This document shows, piece by piece, positions 32,513 to 39,488 of a DNA stretch of 64,000 bases. The notes beneath the pieces were generated by a model. It was not told the DNA's origin. It did not search any database and worked only from the letters and a program-made list of their open reading frames with translations. Made by a program: the position numbers and the translations under genes. The number at the start of each line of letters is the position of its first letter. The stretch's first letter is position 1. This stretch comes from Algimonas ampicilliniresistens (lineage in GTDB: Bacteria; Pseudomonadota; Alphaproteobacteria; Caulobacterales; Maricaulaceae), in NCBI RefSeq assembly GCF_030159955.1, contig NZ_BSNK01000002.1, positions 806,001 to 870,000 of the forward strand. The letters are read 5' to 3'.

Positions 32513-33547
32513 ATGTCTATCCTGTCCAAATCCTTCTTTCACAATGAAGCTGCCGCCTTCGCTTATCTCGAAGAACTGATCTGGCAGGGCCAGCCTGTCT
32601 GTCCGCATTGCGGTGAGGCTGAAAAGGTCGGCGCGCTTAAGCCTGTGACCCCGCGTCGTAAAGTGAAAAACGCTGACAAGTCTTTGAAGCTGGACGCTAA
32701 TGGCAATCAGGTCTGGAAATACAGCCCAACCCGCTACGGCATCAAGAAGTGCTACGCTTGCCGTAAGCAATTCACCGTCACGGTCGGTACTGTGTTCGAG
32801 TCCAGCCACGTCCCGTTGCACAAGTGGCTTCAAGCCGCGTTTCTGATGATGAGTTCTAAGAAGGGCATTAGCTCTAAGCAGCTAGAGCGCACGTTGGAAG
32901 TCACCTACAAAACCGCGTGGTTTATGTCTCACCGCTTGCGTGAAGCCATGATGCAAGGCGATCTACCGCCTATGGGCGGTGAAGGCGTTGTCGTGGAAGC
33001 TGATGAGACCTATTTCGGCAACCGTATTAGCCTCAAAAAGAAGAAAGCGGCTAAGCGTCGTGGCGTTAAAGGTCTGGGCGGCGGTCCCGGCAACAAGTTC
33101 CCTATCGTTTCTCTGGTTGAGCGCGGCGGCTCTGTTCGCTCTTTCAACGTGGACCGTGCGAACAAGCATACTGTGTCTAGCATTGTGCGTCAGAATGTGG
33201 ATCGTCGTTCCCGCCTCATGACAGACGAAAGCTTGCTCTACAAAGACGTTGGCCCTGAATATGCGGGCCATGAAGCCGTGAACCATTCTCGCGGCGAATA
33301 TGTGCGCGGTGAAGCCTACACGAACACGCTAGAGGGTTATTACAGCATCTTTAAGCGCGGCATGAAGGGCGTCTATCAGCACTGTAACGAGAAGCATCTG
33401 CACCGCTATCTAGCGGAGTTCGACTTCCGCTATAACAACCGTGAGCGCCTTGGCGTGAATGATATGGGACGGACGGCAAACGCCCTGCAAGGTATCGTAG
33501 GCAAGCGTTTGACGTATCGATCAGTTGACGGCCAAGCCGCCTGTTAA
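32513..33547 (+). CDS. IS1595 family (ISXO2-like) transposase
   Basis: This 344-residue transposase has an N-terminal zinc ribbon (CPHC at about 30-33, CYAC at about 82-85), a short helical DNA-binding segment (SSKQLERTLEVTYKTAWFMSHRLREAM) and an RNase-H-like catalytic domain. Candidate acidic/polar triad residues are in EADETYFGNR (near 163), MTDESLLYKDVG (near 236) and NTLEGYYSIFKRGMKG (near 270-285). The catalytic region appears intact with no frameshift. AGGA lies 4 bases before the ATG at 32513. It would act on the flanking inverted repeats. Confidence 0.94.
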   Translation: MSILSKSFFHNEAAAFAYLEELIWQGQPVCPHCGEAEKVGALKPVTPRRKVKNADKSLKLDANGNQVWKYSPTRYGIKKCYACRKQFTVTVGTVFESSHVPLHKWLQAAFLMMSSKKGISSKQLERTLEVTYKTAWFMSHRLREAMMQGDLPPMGGEGVVVEADETYFGNRISLKKKKAAKRRGVKGLGGGPGNKFPIVSLVERGGSVRSFNVDRANKHTVSSIVRQNVDRRSRLMTDESLLYKDVGPEYAGHEAVNHSRGEYVRGEAYTNTLEGYYSIFKRGMKGVYQHCNEKHLHRYLAEFDFRYNNRERLGVNDMGRTANALQGIVGKRLTYRSVDGQAAC

Positions 33548-33616
33548 GGTTGGGTTTCAGTATGGGTTTGATTTTACGTCTGCAGGCCGATAGAATCTGA
33601 TTGAAAGGTCAGTAAG

Positions 33617-34429
33617 TTGGTACGTGAAGTTAAAGAAATAGACTTCAAACTTTATGGATTGCGCCATGAAAAAGATGGAGCGGTCAGGGCGGATGTTTTT
33701 GCCAAAAAATTGGCTGATTTTGTCAACGGACTGAAAGCTGCTGATAAGCACGTCAACGGCAAGAAGGCTGTAAACCACCTCATAACAAATTTAGAATACG
33801 GCAGTGCTCTAGCGAGAATATCCGAGGAGGTTTACAGTCGCAAGGTGAGTTTTAGCGCTTCTGGCATTGAGTATTACCAAGAAATTGCAAATGATATTGC
33901 AACAGGCGGCCCTATAAAACCTGACACACCGATCCAAGTTTTAAAGAGTTTGGCAGCCTTGGGCGATGGCGCAGATAAGACTTTCTCTCACGGAGAAATG
34001 CAGATGCCTGAGAATAACGATAACATAGTCAGGTTCGACACCTATTTTGATAAACAGGCTGGTGTAATATTGGATAAATTTACGAAACCCGCGCGGGAAG
34101 ATGCCTTCTATGAGGGCACATCCTTTGGGGAGTTTGACGGAACTATAAAAGAAGTCGATTTGCGTGGAAAAATCCACAGCGCAAAACTCATTCTGTCTGC
34201 GGGTAATGTAGAAATTGACTGTATCTGCAATTCCGTGTCTGTGACAAATTTGAGGGAAACCCTTGATAGGCGAGTCATTGTTCAAGCTGCGGCAAGCTAT
34301 GACGGCACAAAGAGACTGCCCACGCGATTAGACATTAAGTTGATCACGCCAGTGGCTACTGATGGAGACCTATTGCGGTGGTGTGGGGCTTTTGATGTTC
34401 CTCCCATTAGAGATGGGGATTTGTGGTAA
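33617..34429 (+). CDS. Unrecognised passenger protein, candidate antitoxin partner of the PIN protein
   Basis: This is a 270-residue protein with a TTG start at 33617, preceded by AAAGG at 8 bases. I do not recognise a family. The N-terminal half is helical and charged (VRADVFAKKLADFVNGLKAADKHVNGKKAVNHLI). The C-terminal half looks like a small beta-domain (EVDLRGKIHSAKLILSAG, then RRVIVQAAASYDGTKRLP). No helix-turn-helix is obvious. Its TAA overlaps the ATG of the PIN gene by one base (TAATG), the tight coupling typical of two-gene toxin-antitoxin modules. Base composition is lower in GC than host genes. The role as an antitoxin is inferred from position. Confidence 0.7.
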   Translation: MVREVKEIDFKLYGLRHEKDGAVRADVFAKKLADFVNGLKAADKHVNGKKAVNHLITNLEYGSALARISEEVYSRKVSFSASGIEYYQEIANDIATGGPIKPDTPIQVLKSLAALGDGADKTFSHGEMQMPENNDNIVRFDTYFDKQAGVILDKFTKPAREDAFYEGTSFGEFDGTIKEVDLRGKIHSAKLILSAGNVEIDCICNSVSVTNLRETLDRRVIVQAAASYDGTKRLPTRLDIKLITPVATDGDLLRWCGAFDVPPIRDGDLW

Positions 34430-35007
34430 TGTCTGTCAGCAACCTGTTTTGGGACTCCAACGTATTCATAGCCTTTTTGAATGACGAAAAAGATATATAC
34501 GACATTCCAAGTATAAAACAGTATTTGGAGGACGCTAAACTTGGCAAATGTAAGATCTACACCTCCTCAATAGCATTCTCAGAAGTCACTCCAAAGAGGC
34601 TCGTTAGATCAGAGTATGGAACATTTAACGACTTTCTCGCCGATTTTAGAAGCCAAATCATTACCGTAGGTAACGATCCAAATATTGGCGCATTATCTGC
34701 TGAGTTAAAGGATCTGCCCTACAAGAAAAATAATTCCACAAAGCGTATTCTCACTACAGGGGATGCGATCATGCTCGCTACTGCATTAGAACTAGAGCTA
34801 ACATACAAGGTTAAACTTGACGCTTTTCATACCTTCGATAACGGCAAGGGGCCTCGTAGCCCAGAAGGCGGGAAAGCTATTCCCATGTTGACCTATGAGG
34901 AGTGGTGTGAGGGTATAGAAAGTGACCCGCTCGCATCAAGGGTAATTCAGCTTAACCGATGCACGCCAGTTCATCCATCGCCTACAATGTTCAACAATGC
35001 CTCCTAA
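34429..35007 (+). CDS. PIN-domain ribonuclease-like protein (candidate toxin)
   Basis: This 192-residue protein has a PIN fold: FWDSNVFIAF with Asp9, the FSEV Glu52, LTTGDAIMLATAL with Asp112, and FHTFDNGKG with Asp137, giving the four acidic metal ligands. PIN proteins are Mg/Mn-dependent RNases and are the VapC-type toxins of many toxin-antitoxin modules. At 192 residues it is longer than the usual ~130 of VapC, with an extra C-terminal tail (about 150-192). The ATG overlaps the stop of the upstream gene. It is carried inside the IS1595 element, where addiction could aid retention of the element (inference). Confidence 0.82.
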   Translation: MSVSNLFWDSNVFIAFLNDEKDIYDIPSIKQYLEDAKLGKCKIYTSSIAFSEVTPKRLVRSEYGTFNDFLADFRSQIITVGNDPNIGALSAELKDLPYKKNNSTKRILTTGDAIMLATALELELTYKVKLDAFHTFDNGKGPRSPEGGKAIPMLTYEEWCEGIESDPLASRVIQLNRCTPVHPSPTMFNNAS

Positions 35008-35128
35008 GACCCAACTCGACAAATTCAAGCAGACCGCCCGCGAACTCGAATGTGATGAGTCAGAGGAAGCGTTTGAGCGGAAGCTGAGGAAGATCGCTAA
35101 AACCGATAATAAAATGGATAGCGATTGA
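34997..35128 (+). CDS. Small charged protein of 43 residues
   Basis: The frame runs from an ATG at 34997, overlapping the end of the PIN gene by 11 bases. It encodes a helical, charged peptide beginning PPKTQLDKFKQTARELECDE and ending KLRKIAKTD. Similar short proteins, with the DKFK-ARELE-CDE-FE-KLRKIAK pattern, are familiar as unannotated ORFs in Alphaproteobacteria. I cannot assign a role. Overlap with the PIN gene and position inside the element suggest it is a passenger rather than a remnant. Confidence 0.62.
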   Translation: MPPKTQLDKFKQTARELECDESEEAFERKLRKIAKTDNKMDSD

Positions 35129-35232
35129 ATAAACCTATGATTGGTTGTAACATTAACCCATGTTCCAACATTCTAGTAATTGCGCGCTTAAGAAAATTCC
35201 AGCCAATCGGCCAAGATGGTGTAACTGCAACG

Positions 35233-35514
35233 TTATAGCCGAGCGAAGACTTGCGGCACCGCCGGGTCGTTTGGGTTATATCCGGGTCTTGGACCTGAGA
35301 ATGTTTGTCCACTTTTGCAAAGCATGGATAGAATATCTAAGTGAAAATTGCGGAAGTCTTGGCCACTACCGCCGGAAAGCTGCCAAGCGTTTAGGGATGG
35401 ATGCCCTTTTGTGTCGATCCCATACATATGAGGCTCAACCCGACGCATCCGACCCTTGTAGTGAAACTCCAAAATTTCACGATTCTGAATTGCTGAAATG
35501 ATAGTTTGGTTCAT
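35233..35514 (-). CDS. Small WYL-like domain protein
   Basis: This 93-residue protein contains ISAIQNREILEFHYKGRMRRVEPHMYGIDTKGH, the WYL-type SH3-like fold pattern seen in small stand-alone WYL-like proteins. It continues with LSGGSGQDFRNFHLDILSML and FSGPRPGYNPNDPAV. WYL domains bind nucleic acids or ligands and occur in regulators of defence and DNA repair. The single-domain version lacks an HTH. It is the only leftward gene of the element, and its ATG lies 29 bases inside the TTGACA of the right inverted repeat. Function unknown. Confidence 0.74.
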   Translation of the reverse strand: MNQTIISAIQNREILEFHYKGRMRRVEPHMYGIDTKGHPSLNAWQLSGGSGQDFRNFHLDILSMLCKSGQTFSGPRPGYNPNDPAVPQVFARL

Positions 35515-35536
35515 CCAAACTTGATGACCCGATTCG

Positions 35537-35570
35537 TGGGTTTGTCAAAGACACATACGCCAATTTATTC
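35537..35570 (-). repeat. Right terminal inverted repeat of IS1595-type element
   Basis: This is the 34-base partner of the left repeat, 28 of 34 positions identical after reverse complementing. The inward-facing TTGACA (35543-35548, minus strand) is 29 bases from the start codon of the WYL-like gene and may act as a -35 box for it. Confidence 0.88.
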
Positions 35571-35626
35571 CTTGAAAATCCCGTTTGTTCTCTCTATGTT
35601 CTAATTCTGGAACGTAGAGATTGAGC

Positions 35627-35887
35627 ATGACCAAACGTTACATCAATGTGGCCTATAAGGATCGGGAGATCGCCAAGCGGCTTGGCGCGCGCTGGGATGC
35701 GTCGGTGAAGCGTTGGTATTGTCCACCCGGATCGGCTCTGGCCAAGGTTTATAGTTGGCGCAAACCCTCTGGACGCGACGTGTCCGACCCGTTTGGACCT
35801 GAGGGGATGGTTTCGCCGTCTGTTGCGGCCAATTCCAATATTGCCCGGTCAACTCAGGGCGGCGATCAGCTTTCATTTCTGGCCTAG
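35627..35887 (+). CDS. DUF5710-like small protein
   Basis: This 86-residue protein from the ATG at 35627 begins KRYINVAYKDREIAKRLGARWDASVKRWYCPPGS. This is the DUF5710 signature (YLNVPY...AKxLGARWDxxxxxWYxP), a small domain found alone or fused to TOPRIM-like and plasmid proteins. The C-terminal 45 residues are variable and low-complexity. It lies 57 bases beyond the right repeat of the IS1595 element. Its function is not established. Confidence 0.75.
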   Translation: MTKRYINVAYKDREIAKRLGARWDASVKRWYCPPGSALAKVYSWRKPSGRDVSDPFGPEGMVSPSVAANSNIARSTQGGDQLSFLA

Positions 35888-35936
35888 AGTCCCGATCAAT
35901 CTAGAGTCACGTTCACACTCTGTGTGACCGTTTATC

Positions 35937-35962
35937 GGAACCCGAAGAGTTTTCGAAACGTA
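35937..35962 (+). promoter_or_regulatory. EcfG-like promoter upstream of the small acidic protein
   Basis: GGAAC at 35937 is followed after 17 bases by CGTA, one base off the alphaproteobacterial general-stress consensus GGAAC-N16/17-CGTT. The predicted start lies about 30 bases before the ATG at 36000. The next two elements of this kind lie within 2 kb, which raises the likelihood. Confidence 0.5.
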
Positions 35963-35999
35963 GTGTCAGTCAGCCCTCTCACGATTGTAGGATTAGACG

Positions 36000-36158
36000 A
36001 TGACTGAAACTGACAAACAGAAATCTGCCGCTAAAAAAGTTCGCGATGAGGCGAACGAAGCCGACATGACGAGCTCCCCCGCACTCAATGATGATGCAGA
36101 AACAGATGGCGGTCAGGCTGGCAAACAATCTCTGCCGGATGGCAATCGTTTCGATTGA
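36000..36158 (+). CDS. Small hydrophilic acidic protein
   Basis: The ATG at 36000 has TAGGATT about 8 bases upstream, and the frame runs 52 codons. The peptide is hydrophilic, without hydrophobic segments or Cys, rich in Asp, Asn, Lys and Ala (ETDKQKSAAKKVRDEANEAD, then DDAETDGGQAGKQ). Small disordered proteins of this type are common in general-stress regulons. The EcfG-like element upstream supports that, by inference. It is too short for many gene callers. Confidence 0.55.
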   Translation: MTETDKQKSAAKKVRDEANEADMTSSPALNDDAETDGGQAGKQSLPDGNRFD

Positions 36159-36280
36159 TTATTGAACCCGACTTTACGTTGTCCCGAGACATGTTTGCTG
36201 AGTTTTGAGCCAACAGAGTCAATTTTCGTCTCGCTAATCTGTCGCCCGTCACACTGTGATCAGTTTGTAATAAGTTATCT

Positions 36281-36306
36281 GGAACAGAACCGCTCGTGCA
36301 GGCGTT
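36281..36306 (+). promoter_or_regulatory. EcfG-like promoter at the Crp/Fnr gene
   Basis: GGAAC at 36281-36285 and CGTT at 36303-36306 are separated by 17 bases, an exact match to the consensus. It overlaps the GTG at 36296. If it works for this gene, translation must begin further downstream, for example at the TTG at 36416. Confidence 0.42.
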
Positions 36307-37117
36307 TCTTGATCAACACTTACCATTAACTACTTTTATCAGAGATTGTCATATCACCCGCCTAACTGCGACGATTCCGGTTTTAACTTCGAGTTCAGAT
36401 CCCGTTCTGGGCCGTTTGCCACCTGCATTGGTTAGCGGGTTACAATTGGCAAGCCAGCGCCGGATTAAAATTGCGCGAGGCGATGCTATTGTCGACACAG
36501 GCTACCCAAGAAATGCAATTTATTTGATCTCTGAAGGGTGGGCGGTTTCAAAACTGTCGATTGAAACGGGCAATACACAAATCATCGATATACTCGGTCC
36601 GGGCAGTATCGCAGAGATGACGAGTCTCAATGACCAGAGCGCAGAAGGTTACTCAACGGTCGCACTTCAAACTGTGTCTGTATACCGAATTGAAATCGAC
36701 ACGTTGCTAAGGCTTTGCGCCCAGGACGAAACGCTAACAGCTTGGCTTTTCGAGACTCTCGCAGGGCACACTCGTCGTGCCTATCGCCATCTAACAACAC
36801 TTGGACAATTATCAGCGCGTCAGCGACTGGCCTTCGCTATGCTTAAGATCATTGATGTCGCCCAACAGACAGACCCATCATCAGTCGGGAAGACCGTTCA
36901 CCTTCCAATGACCCAAGAAGAGATCGGCAACATGCTCGGTTTGACGAATGTCTCAATCTCAAAACTGATGAGCGCTTTTCGGAGAGAAGAGCTGATAGAT
37001 TATGCGCGCAATCGTATTATCGTCCAGGATGTCGCGGCTCTCTCTCAGATTTGCGGTATGCGTTTAGAGTCGGACTACACAGACGCGGAGCCAACCCGGC
37101 TTGTTGCCAATCTGTAG
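36296..37117 (+). CDS. Crp/Fnr-family transcription regulator
   Basis: This is a 273-residue protein from GTG 36296. The cyclic nucleotide-binding-type beta-barrel runs from LPPALVSGLQLASQRRIKIARGDAIVDTGYPRNAIYLISEGWA (about 41-83) to about 150, and the C-terminal winged helix contains MTQEEIGNMLGLTNVSISKLMSAFRREELI near 204-233. No Fnr-type N-terminal cysteines are found, so an iron-sulfur oxygen sensor is unlikely. The first 40 residues are atypical, and an EcfG-like promoter overlaps the GTG, so the true start may be the TTG at 36416, beginning at the domain. The ligand is unknown. Confidence 0.85.
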   Translation: MQAFLDQHLPLTTFIRDCHITRLTATIPVLTSSSDPVLGRLPPALVSGLQLASQRRIKIARGDAIVDTGYPRNAIYLISEGWAVSKLSIETGNTQIIDILGPGSIAEMTSLNDQSAEGYSTVALQTVSVYRIEIDTLLRLCAQDETLTAWLFETLAGHTRRAYRHLTTLGQLSARQRLAFAMLKIIDVAQQTDPSSVGKTVHLPMTQEEIGNMLGLTNVSISKLMSAFRREELIDYARNRIIVQDVAALSQICGMRLESDYTDAEPTRLVANL

Positions 37118-37134
37118 TCACCTGCGCTGCCATA

Positions 37135-37899
37135 TTAGGGACGAAGAATAGAGGCTCTGAATTTTGCGGATACGGGCAGGTGATCGGAAAATCCGGCATC
37201 TTCAACTTCGACCCCATGTTTGTGCGCGTGATCATCACTCAGGATATGATCAAGCCCTAATCGAGGGGCCCAAGATGGGTAGGTTTTATGCGGCCCACCA
37301 GTGAGGGGGCGTGACCCTGTCAGGGTCGAAAAATGCTTGATTGGCGCAGAATTAGCGCTGCAATTGAGGTCTCCACAAACAATCGTTCGGGCGCGACCAT
37401 AACGCGGTAAGTTAAGGTGCTTGGCAAGGAATGCGAGCTGCTCGGTTTGATCTTCGAGCCCAAGAGACAAATGAACGCAGGCCACAACGGTGGCGGGTTC
37501 CATATCGAGTTCGACCACCAATGCGCCGCGCCCACCAATCCGTCCCGGTAATTTCAGATCTTCGCAATTCTTGATCGCGACACGCGACAGGATTGCGTTC
37601 CCATGACGGGAAATAGCGCGCACAGATCGATTTTCCTGGAATACATGGTGGGGGTGCTGACTGGCCTGACGGAGCACATCACCCTGATTGGAAAATCCCG
37701 CGCGACGACCACCGGGATCGACTTCTTGTAGGCAAACCACATCATATTCCGAAATGAATTTGCCGATGGAGCGTAATCGGCGCTCTTTCACCTTTGTGCT
37801 CATCAGCTGATTGTGAGCGCGCGTGACATAATGATGGGCCCGTTGGGTCCCGATTCCGGCCTGAATATTGTAGGACAAGACAGAGAATTTTTCGCTCAT
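37135..37899 (-). CDS. Endonuclease/exonuclease/phosphatase (EEP) family protein
   Basis: This 254-residue protein has the EEP (DNase I-like) motifs: LSYNIQAGIG at the start, VVCLQEVD near 54-61, RHGNAILSR near 97, VVACVHLSLG near 133, CGDLNCSAN near 173-181, LDHILS near 216 and SDHLPVSAKF near 235-244. It acts on phosphodiesters, as a nuclease or phosphatase; no substrate is predictable. It is divergent from the cardiolipin synthase operon across a 125-base gap with a symmetric EcfG-like element. No signal peptide, so probably cytosolic. Confidence 0.87.
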   Translation of the reverse strand: MSEKFSVLSYNIQAGIGTQRAHHYVTRAHNQLMSTKVKERRLRSIGKFISEYDVVCLQEVDPGGRRAGFSNQGDVLRQASQHPHHVFQENRSVRAISRHGNAILSRVAIKNCEDLKLPGRIGGRGALVVELDMEPATVVACVHLSLGLEDQTEQLAFLAKHLNLPRYGRARTIVCGDLNCSANSAPIKHFSTLTGSRPLTGGPHKTYPSWAPRLGLDHILSDDHAHKHGVEVEDAGFSDHLPVSAKFRASILRP

Positions 37900-37943
37900 C
37901 TATCTGCCGTCTCCATTCTTGTCAGTCCGCGCGTGCAATGTAA

Positions 37944-37970
37944 GGAACCCCTGAAGGCCCCAGCCGTTCC
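37944..37970. promoter_or_regulatory. Overlapping bidirectional EcfG-like promoter element
   Basis: On the plus strand GGAAC (37944) and CGTT (37965) are 16 bases apart, an exact consensus match, leading to cls. On the minus strand GGAAC (37970 to 37966) and GGTT (37949 to 37946) are also 16 apart, one base off, leading to the EEP gene at 37899. The two sites share most of their bases, so the two genes may be co-regulated in stress. Confidence 0.55.
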
Positions 37971-38024
37971 TTTATTAGCTCGATGAACAGGCGTTAAGGC
38001 ACTGCGGGGCCGGGGAAAAGATAA

Positions 38025-39488
38025 ATGCTGCCAACCAGTCCACTTTTGATACTCGCGCACATTATTGTAACGGTGATCTTGTCGCTGATGATCATAAGTC
38101 GTCGGATCAATGTCTCCACGACGCTGTCATGGATCATCCTGCTTTCTGTTCTGCCAATTGCTGGGCCTATTATGTATTTCTTGTTCGGGAGTCAGTCTCT
38201 CGGGCGGAAGCGGCTCAAAACTGGTGGGGCGATCCGGCAATATTATCAGCGTGATTTCGGAATAGGTAAGCGCCGCGTCGCGCGCGAAGACTTGCCCGTC
38301 GCTGACTATCTACAAGAATTATCGTGGATGTTGTCCATTCAGACCGGGTTCTTCCCTGCTGCAGGAAACAAGCACAAACTCTATTCTGAGGCGCCGCCGC
38401 TGATTGAGGCCATAATCGCTGACATTGATGCGGCGAAAGACAGCGTCTATCTGGAATTTTATATCGTCGATCCGCAAGGCCTGATCGTCGATGTTCTCGC
38501 TGCGCTGGAACGGGCTGCAACCCGCGGTGTTGATGTGCGGCTAATGGTCGATGATTTTGGTGGCCGACCCTTTTTTCGATCGGAATGGGATGAGCAGCTC
38601 GTGGCTGCGGGCGCCGAAGTCATCCATTCGCTCTCAGTCAATCCGATCAAAGCTTTTTCCAAACGCACCGACCTTCGCAACCACCGCAAGGTCATTCTGG
38701 TCGATCAGGAAATTGGCTACACAGGTAGCTTCAATCTGACCGACCCCGTCAAGTTCAAGCAAGGCAAGGGGTTTGGTGAATGGGTTGACGTAATGCTGCG
38801 GCTTGAAGGTCACATTGTCTCTTCGCTCTCATGCATGTTCAACACGGACTATATTTTCGACAGTCAGGGTATGGACCATACGGATCAGGATCTGGCCGAA
38901 CTGTCAGATGATGGCGACGCGGCTCCGCATTTTTCGGAAGGTATGGCGATGCAACTCGTTCCATCCGGACCTGAGATGCAGACCTCAATCATTCATGAGT
39001 TGATCGTCGCATCGATTTTTGGTGCGCGAAAATCAGTCACGATTGTGACGCCATATTTTGTCCCTGACGAAACGCTCCAATTAGCGATGACCAACGCAGC
39101 CCATCGCGGGGTCAGCGTCCGGCTGATTGTGCCCAAGCGGGTCGATTCCATCATGGCGCGCCATGCCGGGGAAAGCACATTTGACGAGTTGATTAGGGCT
39201 GGGATCGAAGTGCACCGCTTTATAGGTGGTATGTTGCATACGAAACTGGTTCAGATTGATGACCAGATGACGCTCATCGGCACAGCCAATATCGATATGC
39301 GGAGTTTCTACCTTAATTTGGAAATGACCCTGTGTGTCTATGACGATACGTTCGCTGCGGAAATCAACGCGCTCGTCGATAGTTATATCGCCGCGTCAGA
39401 AATGCTGGATCCAGACAAATGGGAACAGCGTGGCCCGTTCCTACGTTGGAAAGAGAACATCCTTCGTCTTGCGAGCCCCTTACTTTGA
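38025..39488 (+). CDS. cls: Cardiolipin synthase (PLD superfamily)
   Basis: This 487-residue protein has two N-terminal membrane helices (about 6-26 and 35-55, with MYFLFGSQ following) and two phospholipase D motifs. HRKVILVD near 219 is followed by GYTGSFNLTD, and HTKLVQID near 404 is followed by IGTANIDMRS. This is the ClsA/B layout, joining two phosphatidylglycerol molecules into cardiolipin at the inner membrane. The start ATG at 38025 has GGGGAAAAG upstream. The TGA overlaps a TTG starting the next gene. A strong EcfG-like promoter lies 60 bases upstream. Confidence 0.92.
   Translation: MLPTSPLLILAHIIVTVILSLMIISRRINVSTTLSWIILLSVLPIAGPIMYFLFGSQSLGRKRLKTGGAIRQYYQRDFGIGKRRVAREDLPVADYLQELSWMLSIQTGFFPAAGNKHKLYSEAPPLIEAIIADIDAAKDSVYLEFYIVDPQGLIVDVLAALERAATRGVDVRLMVDDFGGRPFFRSEWDEQLVAAGAEVIHSLSVNPIKAFSKRTDLRNHRKVILVDQEIGYTGSFNLTDPVKFKQGKGFGEWVDVMLRLEGHIVSSLSCMFNTDYIFDSQGMDHTDQDLAELSDDGDAAPHFSEGMAMQLVPSGPEMQTSIIHELIVASIFGARKSVTIVTPYFVPDETLQLAMTNAAHRGVSVRLIVPKRVDSIMARHAGESTFDELIRAGIEVHRFIGGMLHTKLVQIDDQMTLIGTANIDMRSFYLNLEMTLCVYDDTFAAEINALVDSYIAASEMLDPDKWEQRGPFLRWKENILRLASPLL

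Larger units (their letters stand above)
32456..35570 (+). mobile_element. IS1595-type transposable element with passenger genes
   Basis: A pair of 34-base inverted repeats (28 of 34 positions match) at 32456-32489 and 35537-35570 encloses 3.1 kb. Inside are an ISXO2-like transposase at the left end and four further ORFs: an unknown protein, a PIN-domain protein, a 43-codon ORF and, on the opposite strand, a WYL-like ORF. No 8-base target duplication could be seen at these ends (flanks TTCAGTAA and CTTGAAAA), so the insertion may be old or the true tip a few bases off. The PIN region is visibly AT-richer than the host. Confidence 0.85.

Noticed and set aside
35097-35312. 71-codon minus-strand frame beside the WYL-like gene
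   Set aside because: It overlaps the WYL-like gene in another frame and has no recognised pattern.
32448-35578. 8-base target site duplication for the IS1595 element
   Set aside because: Flanks TTCAGTAA and CTTGAAAA do not match, nor do shifts of a few bases.
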